Shown: piece by piece, positions 19,169-28,097 of the stretch
Numbering within the stretch: the stretch's first letter is position 1
How the letters are laid out: each line of letters opens with the position of its first letter
NCBI GenBank assembly: GCA_012837155.1
Contig: CP051546.1
Coordinates: forward strand, 1,405,075-1,469,074
Length of the DNA: 64,000 bases
Direction of reading: 5' to 3'
From: Flavobacterium sp.
GTDB taxonomy: Bacteria > Bacteroidota > Bacteroidia > Flavobacteriales > Flavobacteriaceae
Translations under genes and position numbers: made by a program
The notes under the pieces: generated by a model
The model's database searches: none
What the model was told of the DNA's origin: nothing
What the model saw: the letters and a program-made list of their open reading frames with translations, nothing else

Positions 19169-19732
19169 ATGAAAAAAACAGCCCTTAGTATTCTATTCTT
19201 GACCATTCTGTCTTTTAGCATTCAAGCTCAAATAGTAAAAATTGGTGTAAAAGCGGGATTAAATTATGCAAATCAAACAGGAACACAAATAACAATAAAC
19301 AGCAGCAATTATAAAACTGATGCTATTACCAGTTATCATGCAGGTTTTGTTGCCGAAATAAAACTTATAGAGCAATTTGCCATCCAGCCCGAGTTACTCT
19401 ATTCTACGCAAGGAGCAACCTACAAAAATGCACTAACTGAGATAAAAAATGAAGTTGGTTATATCTCAATTCCTGTTATCGCAAAGATTTATTTAAATAA
19501 AACAATCAGTTTAGAACTTGGTCCTCAAGCATCATTCCTATTAAGTGGCAAGGACAAATTTGCTGTTAATGACTCTAAAACTTATGATTTTTCGGTCGTG
19601 GGAGGATTAGGTTTTAAACTCACTAAAAACATCTTTATCCAAGGCCGCTACGGTTTAGGATTGACAGAAGTATCTAAAGATGCCCAAACTAAAAACTCTG
19701 TTGTTCAGGTCTCGGCAGGAATTTTATTTTAA
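19169..19732 (+). CDS. Outer-membrane beta-barrel (porin-like, PorT-type) protein
   Basis: A 187-residue protein with a clear signal peptide (residues 1-20, ending SIQAQ) and then alternating hydrophobic strands typical of an eight-stranded outer-membrane barrel: IGVKAGLNYANQTG, YHAGFVAEIKL, FAIQPELLYSTQGATY, YISIPVIAKIYL, ISLELGPQASFLLSG, VVGGLGFKL, and a final aromatic-ending strand (VVQVSAGILF). The family (outer membrane protein beta-barrel domain) is very common in this phylum and mostly uncharacterised. The gene is monocistronic: divergent from xerD and closed by the terminator at 19753-19785. Confidence 0.85.
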   Translation: MKKTALSILFLTILSFSIQAQIVKIGVKAGLNYANQTGTQITINSSNYKTDAITSYHAGFVAEIKLIEQFAIQPELLYSTQGATYKNALTEIKNEVGYISIPVIAKIYLNKTISLELGPQASFLLSGKDKFAVNDSKTYDFSVVGGLGFKLTKNIFIQGRYGLGLTEVSKDAQTKNSVVQVSAGILF

Positions 19733-19752
19733 AAAATAAATTAAATTTATCG

Positions 19753-19785
19753 AAACCGTTCTTGTAATTAGAACGGTTTTTTTAT
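19753..19785 (+). terminator. Rho-independent terminator of the beta-barrel gene
   Basis: AAACCGTTC and GAACGGTTT form a 9-bp stem with a 9-base loop, extended by a run of seven T. Confidence 0.85.
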
Positions 19786-19804
19786 TTTTACAAAAATATG
19801 AAAT

Positions 19805-20218
19805 ATGAAAATCGCCATCATCAACGGACCAAACCTCAATTTATTAGGAAAACGTGAACCAGAAGTTTATGGTTCACAAACCTTTGAAGATTATTTTCTG
19901 ACTTTAAAAGAAAAATTCCCACAACTAGAATTGACTTACTATCAGAGCAATATCGAAGGCGAATTGATTGGTAAAATTCAGGAATTGGGCTTTTCCTATG
20001 ATGGTATTATTCTCAATGCAGGTGCTTATACGCACACTTCTGTTGGCATTGGCGATGCCATAAAAGCTGTAACAACTCCTGTGGTTGAAGTTCATATTTC
20101 GAATACTTTTTCGCGGGAAAGTTTCCGCCATCAATCGTATATTTCTGGCAATGCCAAAGGTGTTATACTTGGTTTTGGGATGAAAAGTTATGAATTGGCA
20201 GTACTATCGTTTTTGTAA
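19805..20218 (+). CDS. aroQ: Type II 3-dehydroquinate dehydratase
   Basis: A 137-residue enzyme of the shikimate pathway that converts 3-dehydroquinate to 3-dehydroshikimate. The family motifs are in order: IINGPNLNLLGKREPEVYG at the N-terminus, the lid Tyr in EVYGSQTF, NAGAYTHTSVGIGDAI (about 74-89), catalytic His in VEVHISNTFSRESFRH (about 99-113) and SYISGNAKGVILGFG. The length is slightly short for the family (about 140-150) but complete. It starts 20 bases after a terminator and stands alone; the next gene is convergent. Confidence 0.95.
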   Translation: MKIAIINGPNLNLLGKREPEVYGSQTFEDYFLTLKEKFPQLELTYYQSNIEGELIGKIQELGFSYDGIILNAGAYTHTSVGIGDAIKAVTTPVVEVHISNTFSRESFRHQSYISGNAKGVILGFGMKSYELAVLSFL

Positions 20219-20281
20219 TTATTAGAATCAATTTACTGAAGAGATTGTACAAAAAATGAGGCAAATTGTAATCAGCCCTAT

Positions 20282-21154
20282 TTAATAACTGGTTGGCTCA
20301 ATATGAATCAAAACATGTCCTAATTCTGGGATTTCTGCTCGTAAAGTATCTTTTAACACATGCGAAATATCATGACCTTCTCTAACCGTAATATCAGCGT
20401 TGACAATGGCGTGCAAATCAACATGGTATTTCATTCCTGCTTTCCGAATAAAACATTTTTCGGTACCAACGATTCCGTCTACTTGAAGAGAAACAATTCT
20501 AATTTGTACTATTAAATCTTCGTATAAATTCTCGTCCATAATCTCGCCTAAAGCAGGTCGAAAAATCAAATAGCTATTATAAAATATGAACCCAGCGGCA
20601 AAGAGTGCTGCCCAATCATCCGCCGATTCATATCCTTTCCCAAAAATCAAAGCAATCGAAATTCCAATAAACGCAGCAATCGATGTTATAGCATCGCTTC
20701 GATGATGCCAAGCATCGGCTTTAAGGGAAGAACTGTTCGATTCGATACTGCGTTTCATTACTACTCGAAACGAATATTCTTTCCAAATAATTATTGCTCC
20801 AAGCACAAAAAGCGTCCAATTTTTAGGCAATTCATGAGGCGTTCCGATATTATTAATACTTTCATAAGCAATAATTGTGGCTGAAGTAATCAAGAATCCA
20901 ACAACTAAAAAAGTTATCAATGGTTCGGCGCGCCCGTGACCATAAGGATGATTATCATCGGCTGGTTTATTAGAATATTTAATTCCAAACAACACTAAAA
21001 ATGAAGAAAAAATATCGGTTGTAGATTCGATTGCATCCGCTATCAAAGCATACGAGTTCCCAAAAAAACCTGCCACTCCTTTTATAATTGCCAATGTAAT
21101 ATTACCAATTATACTAAAGTAAGTGGCTTTTACTGCGGTTTGCTCGTTTGTCAT
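20282..21154 (-). CDS. Cation diffusion facilitator (CDF) metal transporter
   Basis: A 290-residue inner-membrane protein with six predicted membrane helices (about 8-205) followed by the cytosolic CDF dimerisation domain. Metal-site residues appear in ALIADAIESTTD (helix II) and WHHRSDAITSIAAF (helix V), where HxxxD is typical of zinc/cadmium or iron/manganese CDFs. HPYGHGRAEP, in the loop between helices II and III, is a general CDF mark. The C-terminal domain has KYHVDLHAIVNADITVREGHDIS and VLIHIEPTSY. It pumps divalent metals from the cytosol in exchange for protons; which metal cannot be decided. It is 12 bases downstream of murA on the same strand and probably co-transcribed. Confidence 0.88.
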   Translation of the reverse strand: MTNEQTAVKATYFSIIGNITLAIIKGVAGFFGNSYALIADAIESTTDIFSSFLVLFGIKYSNKPADDNHPYGHGRAEPLITFLVVGFLITSATIIAYESINNIGTPHELPKNWTLFVLGAIIIWKEYSFRVVMKRSIESNSSSLKADAWHHRSDAITSIAAFIGISIALIFGKGYESADDWAALFAAGFIFYNSYLIFRPALGEIMDENLYEDLIVQIRIVSLQVDGIVGTEKCFIRKAGMKYHVDLHAIVNADITVREGHDISHVLKDTLRAEIPELGHVLIHIEPTSY

Positions 21155-21166
21155 TTGTTTTTGATT

Positions 21167-22476
21167 CTAAGCTCTAACAATCTTTGCTCCAATAGCTCTC
21201 AAACGCTCATCAATTCGTTCGTACCCTCTATCTATTTGCTCAATGTTTTGAATAGTACTTGTTCCTTTTGCAGAAAGTGCAGCAATCAATAATGAAATTC
21301 CCGCGCGAATATCTGGCGAAGACATGGTTGTCGCTTTTAGCTGTGATTTGAAATCATGACCAATGACAACTGCTCTGTGTGGATCACACAAAATAATTTT
21401 AGCCCCCATATCAATCAATTTATCGACGAAAAATAATCGGCTTTCAAACATTTTTTGATGAATAAGAACATCGCCTCTAGCTTGAGTCGCCACGACCAAA
21501 ACAATGCTCAGCAAATCAGGTGTAAATCCAGGCCAAGGGGCATCTGAAACCGTAAGAATAGAACCATCAATATCCGTTTTTACCTGATACCCGTTCTTGT
21601 GCTCCGGAATGTAAATATCATCGCCTCGTTTTTCTAATGTAATTCCCAATTTTCTAAAAACATTAGGAATAAGACCTAGATTTTCCCAACTCACATCCTT
21701 AATTGTAATTTCGCTCCTAGTCATTGCGGCAAGACCTATCCAACTTCCTATTTCGATCATATCAGGAAGGATTCTATGGGTACAACCACCAAGACTTTCT
21801 ACCCCTTCGATAGTCAATAAATTTGAACCAATGCCCGAAACTTTAGCTCCCATCGCATTCATCATCTTACATAGTTGCTGCAAATAAGGTTCACAAGCCG
21901 CGTTGTAAATAGTTGTTGTTCCTTTGGCCAAAACTGCAGCCATAACAATATTTGCCGTTCCCGTTACCGAAGCTTCATCTAATAACATATCAGCGCCAAT
22001 TAATCCGTCAGGTGCTTCGACTCCATAAAAATGATCTTCTTTATTATAGCGGAATTTTGCTCCAAGATTAATAAATCCTTCAAAATGAGTATCGAGCCTT
22101 CTTCTTCCTATTTTGTCGCCGCCTGGTTTTGGAATATATCCTTTTCCGAATCGTGCCAAAAGTGGCCCAACAATCATAATAGACCCGCGAAGCGAGCCGC
22201 CCTCTTTCTTAAAAGCCTCGGTTTCAAGATAATTTACGTTTACCTCATCTGCTTGAAAAGTATAGGAACCCTGTCCGATTTTTGAATCTTTACGCCTAAA
22301 TTTCCCAAAAGCATAATCAATTTATTGATGTCGATTATGTCAGGAATGTTATTGATTGTAACCTTTTCAGGAGTCAATAATATGGCGCACAAAATTTGTA
22401 ACGCCTCGTTTTTAGCTCCTTGTGGCGTAATTTCTCCTTTCAATTGGATGCCGCCCTCTATTTTGAATATTCCCAT
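21167..22476 (-). CDS. murA: UDP-N-acetylglucosamine 1-carboxyvinyltransferase with Asp in place of the fosfomycin Cys (one frame break)
   Basis: First committed step of peptidoglycan synthesis: transfers enolpyruvate from PEP to UDP-GlcNAc. The start at 22476 gives MGIFKIEGGIQLKGEITPQGAKNEAL, with the conserved Lys-Asn in GAKNEA. The frame breaks at a run of three G (complement of 22269-22271); adding one base joins KIQKSDR to GSYTFQADEVN. The corrected protein is about 437 residues with two inside-out alpha/beta domains. The active-site loop reads KPGGDKIGRRRLD where E. coli has LPGGCTIG, so the fosfomycin-reactive Cys115 is replaced by Asp (about residue 121). Upstream lies DUF4290; the CDF gene follows 12 bases after the stop. 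Confidence 0.93.
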
Positions 22477-22562
22477 ATTTTTCGAATTAAAAATTAAAAA
22501 ATAGGAATTAAAAATTAAAAACTGCACTTGCCAATTTTTAATTTTTAATTCCTAATTTTTAA

Positions 22563-23288
22563 TTAAATTGGTTTTCTGTTTTGATTTTTATGTGCTGAAT
22601 TTGACTTTCCGTTTTTTGTATTCTTGTTGCTCTGAATTTTTGGTTGACCAGTAGGTGTGATTTTATTGGACATTCGTTTGTTTGTTCGCAACAAATCGGT
22701 GGTTGTCAAAAGTTCTTCGGTGCTTTGAATTAAGTTCAACTTTCCGTTGGACAATTCGTATAAATGTTCGAAAATAACATCGTCTTTTACGGTGTCTTTA
22801 TTCCAACTTAAATAAGATTTCTTCATGTGATTGGCAATAACTTTTACCAAGGCACTTTTCATTTCGCCTTCCTCCCATTTGTTGGCAACATCAATCATAT
22901 ACTTGATATTGTTGCCGTAAAATCGGTATTTCGGAAAATTTTGTGGGTATTTTAAAATCTCTGGTTTCAACTGTAAAACTTCGCGAGTAGGAACGGGATA
23001 TGGCGATTCGACATCCAATCTAAAATCAGACATAATAAATAACTGATCCCATAATTTGTGCTGAAAATCAGGAACATCACGCAAATGAGGATTCAAACTC
23101 CCCATGACCTGAATGATATATTTTGCCACTTTGTTGCGCTCTACGGCATCTTCGATTGCCGTGGCTTGATCAATTAGTTTTTGCAAATGACGCCCATATT
23201 CTGGAATAATTAAATGGGATCTTTCAGCATTGTATTCTAAATGATGAACCACGTCGTTTGCAACTTCTTTTATATATTTTGAATTCAT
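22563..23288 (-). CDS. DUF4290 domain protein
   Basis: A 241-residue soluble protein of the Bacteroidota-specific DUF4290 family. The conserved domain covers about residues 5-175, with LEYNAERSHLIIPEYGRHLQKLI, MGSLNPHLRDVPDFQHKLWDQLF and YPQNFPKYRFYGNNIKYM. The last 45 residues are Lys/Asn/Ser-rich and probably disordered. Function unknown. The domain is mostly helical with a His/Asp-rich middle (NPHLRDVPDFQHKLWDQ). It is located directly upstream of murA, with DUF493 15 bases before it, an arrangement frequent in flavobacteria (general knowledge), which suggests, but does not prove, a link to cell-wall growth. Confidence 0.82.
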   Translation of the reverse strand: MNSKYIKEVANDVVHHLEYNAERSHLIIPEYGRHLQKLIDQATAIEDAVERNKVAKYIIQVMGSLNPHLRDVPDFQHKLWDQLFIMSDFRLDVESPYPVPTREVLQLKPEILKYPQNFPKYRFYGNNIKYMIDVANKWEEGEMKSALVKVIANHMKKSYLSWNKDTVKDDVIFEHLYELSNGKLNLIQSTEELLTTTDLLRTNKRMSNKITPTGQPKIQSNKNTKNGKSNSAHKNQNRKPI

Positions 23289-23302
23289 ATTTGAAAGGGG
23301 AT

Positions 23303-23587
23303 TTAAAGGGAAATTATACCTTCAATTGAAGAAACTTCTATGTATTTTTCTATTATTTCTTGAGAATCTTTCATCTGAACATCGACAGAAATACTTGTGA
23401 ATTTTCCAGTTTTAGATTTAGTCGTTTTTATGACGGCACCCATACAATCAAAAGCCTGTTCGACACGCTCAATATTATCCTGTAGTGAAGGCACAATAAA
23501 TTTAAACAAATATAGAGCAGGCCAAGTCGTACTTAAATCTAATTCTACTTTTAACCGATCATAAAATTCCTGAGTGTTCTTATCCAT
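23303..23587 (-). CDS. DUF493 (YbeD-like) protein
   Basis: A 94-residue protein of the DUF493/YbeD family, a ferredoxin-like alpha/beta fold related to regulatory ACT-like domains. The characteristic stretches are TTWPALYLFKFIVPS near residue 20, a GAVIKTTKSKTGKFTSISVDVQM strand pair and a final EGIISL. Its length is the family norm. Function is unproven; the fold suggests ligand or partner binding. First gene of the putative operon DUF493-DUF4290-murA-CDF, separated from the divergent recQ gene by 312 bases. Confidence 0.82.
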   Translation of the reverse strand: MDKNTQEFYDRLKVELDLSTTWPALYLFKFIVPSLQDNIERVEQAFDCMGAVIKTTKSKTGKFTSISVDVQMKDSQEIIEKYIEVSSIEGIISL

Positions 23588-23899
23588 TCTATAATTTAAA
23601 ATAAAAGCAAATATACTGTTTTGATTTTAGTCCCGAAACTTTGGGATAGGATTTTTAAAATAAAGAAATTTACCCTCAAAAATAATCTTTCGGAATCCCA
23701 ATAACTTTAGATAAATTTGTAGCTTCTTAACCTAAAAAGTAGTGCTCGAGTGCCTAAAAAAACAACTAAGAACACATAGAAATTCTCAAAAAGAGCATTG
23801 CTAATAAAATTTTATTTATCTTAGAACTAGTTTAGTAAATCGTTCAAAGTTTTAAAACTAAAAAACAGCAGGCTAAACCTTTAACCTTTAGAACTAAAA
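23588..23899. other. Intergenic region between DUF493 and recQ
   Basis: No gene is seen in these 312 bases. A TAAATTTG box at 23712-23719 matches the -7 promoter consensus for recQ, 180 bases upstream of its start, but no TTG lies at the right distance. A CCCGAAACTTTGGGA hairpin is at about 23631-23645. The divergent promoters of recQ and the DUF493 operon should lie here. Confidence 0.4.
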
Positions 23900-25796
23900 A
23901 TGCAAGAATCATTAGCCATTCTTCAAAAATATTGGAAACACGACACCTTTAGATCGCCACAAGAAGAAATCATCACTTCTGTCTTAGACGGAAAAGATAC
24001 TTTTGGGCTGATGCCAACAGGTGGCGGAAAATCGATTTGTTTTCAAGTTCCGGCAATGATGCGGAGCGGAATTTGCTTGGTAATTTCGCCTTTGGTCGCC
24101 TTGATGAAAGACCAAGTGCAACGCTTACAAAAACTCGATATTAAAGCCATTGCATTAACTGGTGGAATCCAATCTGAGGAAATAATTACGCTTTTGGACA
24201 ATTGTGAATTTGGTAATTACAAATTTTTATACCTATCTCCTGAACGCTTACAATCGGATTGGATTTTAGAGCGAATCAAAAACTTACCCATCAATTTAAT
24301 CGCCATCGACGAAGCCCATTGTGTTTCGCAATGGGGACACGATTTTAGACCAGCCTATTTAAAAATCGCTCATTTAAAAACGCATTTTCCTAAGATTCCA
24401 TTCTTAGCCCTGACCGCCTCGGCAACGAAACGAGTTCTCGAGGACGTAATTATGCAATTAAATCTCGATAAACCAGCTGTTTTTCAAAAATCATTTGCCC
24501 GAAAAAACATTGCTTATATGGTTTTTGAAGTCGAGGACAAATTGTATCGAATGGAGCAAATCTTGAAAAAAAAATCCACAACCATCGATTATATATGTTA
24601 GAAACCGAAAATCCTGCTCAGAAACAGCTTTACAATTACAATCTTTAGGGTTCAAGTCCACATTTTATCACGGCGGATTATCGATTAAGGATAAGGAAAA
24701 AAACATGAGCCTTTGGATGAATGAAGCGGTTCAAATTATGGTTGCCACCAATGCGTTTGGAATGGGAATTGACAAACCAAACGTAAAAACGGTAATTCAT
24801 ATTCATCTTCCTGAAAGCATCGAAAGTTATTATCAAGAAGCAGGAAGAGCAGGAAGAGATGAGCAAAAGGCGTTTGCAGTAATCCTGACAAGCCCGTCTG
24901 ACAAGGTTCAAGCCCAAAGTCAATTCATCAATATATTACCCAGCAAAAAGATGTTGACCCAGATTTACATCAAATTATGTACTTATTTCCAAATTGCTTA
25001 CGGAGAAGGAATCAACGAACAATTTTCGTTCAATTTGAATCATTTTTGCCAAAAATATGGGTTTTCGACCTTAAACACTTTTAACTCCATTCAATTTCTA
25101 GATCGCCAAGGCGTTTTGAGTTTATCACAAGAATACTCCGAACGAATCACGATGCAATTTATCATTCCGTCTAAAGAAGTGATTCGGTATATAAGTTTGA
25201 ACACGCAGGAAGAACCTATTATTTTGACTATTCTTCGAACTTATCCTGGAATTTACGAAACTCAAACAACTATAAATTTGTCATTAATCGCAAAAAAATC
25301 AGGTTTTGATGAAACAGCAATACATTTGGTTTTAGAAAAAATAAAAAGTCTTGACATTATAGAGTACCACAAAAAAAACAATGATGCAACGATTATTTTT
25401 AATGAAATTCGCGAAGATGAAAAAACTATCAATCGGATTTCGAAGTATCTTGAAACACAAAACCAACAAAAAATTAACCAATTCGACGCCGTTTTACACT
25501 ACATCAATGAGAAAAAAGTTTGTAAAAGCAAATTGATTTTGAACTATTTTGGAGAAATTACCAAAACGGATTGTGGCATTTGCTCCTATTGTATTGCTAA
25601 AAAAGACAAATCGGAAAACACGTCCTTGATTTCTGAAAAAATTATTGGATTATTAAAAATACAGGATATGAATTCAAGAGAAATACAAAAACTAACAAAA
25701 AATACCGAAGACGATATTATCTTTGCGCTTCGGAATTTATTGGATAATAATATAATTGTAGCCCTTTCGAACAACAAATACACCTTAAAACTATAA
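23900..25796 (+). CDS. recQ: ATP-dependent DNA helicase RecQ (one frame break)
   Basis: A 3'-5' superfamily 2 helicase. The first part (23900-24601) has Walker A in GLMPTGGGKSICFQ (about 46), motif II IAIDEAHCVSQWGHDFRP (about 137) and the RecQ aromatic-rich loop. The frame breaks in a run of nine A at 24566-24574; removing one joins QILKK to NPQPSIIYVRNRKSC, then motif V and VI follow (VATNAFGMGIDKPNV, YYQEAGRAGRDEQ). The RQC region carries zinc cysteines in CKSKLILNYFGEITKTDCGICSYC. No clear HRDC domain is seen at the end; the C-terminus is a winged-helix-like stretch (about 590-632). Corrected length is about 632 residues. Its TAA overlaps the ATG of fmt by one base (TAATG), so the two are translationally coupled. 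Confidence 0.92.
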
Positions 25797-26742
25797 TGGA
25801 AAAATTACGAATTGTTTTTATGGGAACTCCTGAATTTGCCGTTGGTATTCTAGACACCATAATCAAAAACAACTATGATGTTGTGGGAATCATTACCGCA
25901 GCAGACAAACCGGCGGGTCGCGGACAAAAAATAAAATATTCGGCAGTAAAGGAATATGCTTTAGAAAACAAACTCACTTTATTGCAACCCACAAATTTAA
26001 AAGACGAAGGTTTTTTACAAGAATTAAAATCCTTAAACGCTAATTTGCAAATCGTTGTTGCTTTTCGAATGTTACCCGAGGTGGTTTGGAAAATGCCAAA
26101 ACTAGGAACATTTAATCTTCATGCTTCCTTATTACCTAATTATCGTGGTGCAGCTCCAATAAATTGGGCCATCATAAATGGAGACACGAAAACAGGGGTA
26201 ACCACTTTTTTTATCGATAATCAAATAGATACAGGTGTCCTAATTTTGAGCTCTGAAACTGAAATTGCGCCAGATGAAAATGCTGGACAATTACACGATC
26301 GATTAATGATTTTAGGCGGGGAAACTGTTATAGAAACTTTGAAGTTAATTGAAAAAGAAACCGTTACTACAACCACACAAAAAGACAAGCCCGAAATAAA
26401 ACAGCTTACAAGCTAAACAAAGAAAATTGCAAGATTGATTGGACCAAACCAGCAGTTGATATCTATAATTTAATACGAGGTTTAAATCCTTATCCATCAG
26501 CTTGGTGTTTTTTTAAGGACAAAAACGAAGAGTGGAATATCAAGATTCATGAAGCTAAAATCATAGTAGAAAATCATATTTATGGTTACGGAAGTCTAAT
26601 TTGCACCAAAAAAGAAATGAAAATTGCCGTAGAAAATGGTTTTATTGAGGTATTAAGCTTGCAATTTCCAGGGAAAAAGAAAATGAATACAGCCGAATTA
26701 TTGAATGGAATGACTTTTTCAAAGGAAGCAAAAGCCTATTAA
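25796..26742 (+). CDS. fmt: Methionyl-tRNA formyltransferase (one frame break)
   Basis: Formylates initiator Met-tRNA using 10-formyl-tetrahydrofolate. The N-terminal domain has RIVFMGTPEFAV, AADKPAGRGQK, FNLHASLLPNYRGAAPINWAI (with the catalytic Asn-His pair) and IDTGVLI. The open frame ends early at 26416, but adding one A to a run of four at 26398-26401 continues it as PEIKTAYKLNKENCKIDWTKPA and LIRGLNPYPSAWC into the tRNA-binding C-terminal domain, ending KEAKAY at a TAA at 26742. Corrected length is about 315 residues, the normal size. The start overlaps the recQ stop. Essential-type gene, so the break is probably a sequence error. Confidence 0.93.
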
Positions 26743-26847
26743 CATCAATAAAACAGGCATTTTTTTGTAATTTGGCAGGAATAATCAGTGCTTTATGAAC
26801 AAAAAAAATAAGTTATCAACAAATTGAGCTAAAATTAAATAAAACGC

Positions 26848-26877
26848 TTGTAAGGGAAGTAATTCCTATTAAATTTG
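26848..26877 (+). promoter_or_regulatory. Bacteroidota promoter of the HU gene
   Basis: TTG at 26848-26850, exactly 19 bases, then TAAATTTG at 26870-26877: a full match to the -33/-7 consensus. Transcription would start near 26884, about 40 bases before the HU start codon. Confidence 0.8.
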
Positions 26878-26924
26878 TTGTAGTAACAAAGTTTTTTTTA
26901 ACCAACATTTAATAACTAAACATT

Positions 26925-27197
26925 ATGAACAAATCAGAATTAATTGATGCTATCGCTGCAGACGCAGGAATTACAAAAGCTGCTGCAAAATTAGCTTTAG
27001 AATCATTTTTAGGTAACGTAGGTGGTACTTTGAAAAAAGGTGGAAGAGTTTCTTTGGTAGGTTTCGGATCATGGTCAGTTTCGTCTAGAGCTGCTAGAGA
27101 CGGTAGAAACCCTCAAACAGGAAAAACTATTAAAATTGCTGCTAAGAATGTAGTGAAATTTAAAGCTGGTGCAGATTTAGATGGTGCTGTAAACTAA
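26925..27197 (+). CDS. HU-family DNA-binding protein
   Basis: A 90-residue nucleoid protein. It has the bacterial HU/IHF layout: two N-terminal helices (MNKSELIDAIAADAGITKAAAKLAL), the saddle strands with GRVSLVGFGSWSVSSRAAR and the DNA-intercalating arm RDGRNPQTGKTIKI containing the conserved Pro, then VVKFKAGADL at the C-terminus. HU homodimers bend and compact DNA non-specifically. It is monocistronic with a perfect consensus promoter upstream and a strong terminator downstream, and is probably highly expressed. Codons are noticeably biased to AAA, GAA, GGT and GCT, as in abundant proteins. Confidence 0.95.
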   Translation: MNKSELIDAIAADAGITKAAAKLALESFLGNVGGTLKKGGRVSLVGFGSWSVSSRAARDGRNPQTGKTIKIAAKNVVKFKAGADLDGAVN

Positions 27198-27220
27198 TTT
27201 AAGTCTTCTTGAAAATAATT

Positions 27221-27247
27221 AAAACCTTCCTTTCGGAAGGTTTTTTT
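27221..27247 (+). terminator. Rho-independent terminator of the HU gene
   Basis: ACCTTCC and GGAAGGT form a 7-bp stem with a TTTC loop, followed by six more T. It lies 24 bases after the HU stop. Confidence 0.88.
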
Positions 27248-27312
27248 ATGCGTTTTTATTATGACTTTACCTCTTTATTTAGATATAGAAAACCGACAGA
27301 AATCAACAGAAC

Positions 27313-27433
27313 AACCCGTTGAGTGTAATTAGTTTTTGATACTAATTTTTCGTCAGTTCCAGTGATTTTCGATAGAAAATCAGAACAAAAAATGACCCGA
27401 ACTGACGGATGCGATAATTACAGCCAACGGGTT
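27313..27433. repeat. Nested palindromic intergenic repeat (REP/BIME-like)
   Basis: Three layers of complementarity share one centre: AACCCGTTG (27313-27321) with CAACGGGTT (27425-27433); TGTAATTA (27324-27331) with TAATTACA (27415-27422); CGTCAGTTC (27351-27359) with GAACTGACG (27399-27407). Innermost is GATTTTC/GAAAATC (27364-27381). It would fold as a branched structure about 120 bases long. A fragment of the same family seems present near 5979. No open frame or transposase is linked to it. Confidence 0.75.
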
Positions 27434-27536
27434 AGAACAATCTAAAAAGCCATTTTAATAGTATTTTTGCGTATTATATCGACATTATTTGGTTTACTTC
27501 GTTTTTTGTTCTTAATTTTAATAAAATTTATAACCT

Positions 27537-28097
27537 ATGATTTCAGAAAAACTAAAAAAAGGGTCTTTACTCATTGCAGAGCCTTCAATAATTGGGGATT
27601 TGTCATTCAGCCGATCGGTTATTTTATTGGCTGATTATAATGAAAGTGGTTCAGTAGGTTTTATTATTAACAAGCCGCTAAAATATACACTACACGATTT
27701 AATTCCTGAAATTAAGGCGACTTTCAAAATCTATAATGGTGGCCCTGTTGAACAGGACAATCTTTATTTTATACATAATATTCCTGAATTAATTCCGAAT
27801 AGTGTAGAAATTTCCAACGGCGTTTATTGGGGAGGGGAATATGAAACCACGAAAGAACTTATCAATAAAGGGAAAATAAATAAGGACAATATAAGATTCT
27901 TTCTAGGCTACACCGGATGGGAAGAAGATCAATTAGAAACCGAAATAAAGAAAAACTCATGGATTATTACCAAGAATAACTATGAAAATAAAATCATTGG
28001 TAAACGAGCTTCAAATTTTTGGAAAAAACAAATAATGGAATTGGGAGGAGATTATCTAATTTGGTTTAATGCCCCCGAAAATCCTTATTTAAATTAA
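27537..28097 (+). CDS. YqgE/AlgH family protein
   Basis: A 186-residue protein matching the UPF0301 family in length and motifs: KKGSLLIAEPSIIGDLSFSRSVILL at the start, GSVGFIINKP, YNGGPVEQDNLYFIH and FLGYTGWEEDQLETEI. YqgE is widespread and structurally a compact alpha/beta fold; in some bacteria the gene (algH) affects alginate or other regulation, but the biochemical role is unknown. The start is the ATG at 27537, close after a stretch with no Shine-Dalgarno. Its stop overlaps by four bases the stop of the convergent class IV aminotransferase gene. Confidence 0.88.
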   Translation: MISEKLKKGSLLIAEPSIIGDLSFSRSVILLADYNESGSVGFIINKPLKYTLHDLIPEIKATFKIYNGGPVEQDNLYFIHNIPELIPNSVEISNGVYWGGEYETTKELINKGKINKDNIRFFLGYTGWEEDQLETEIKKNSWIITKNNYENKIIGKRASNFWKKQIMELGGDYLIWFNAPENPYLN

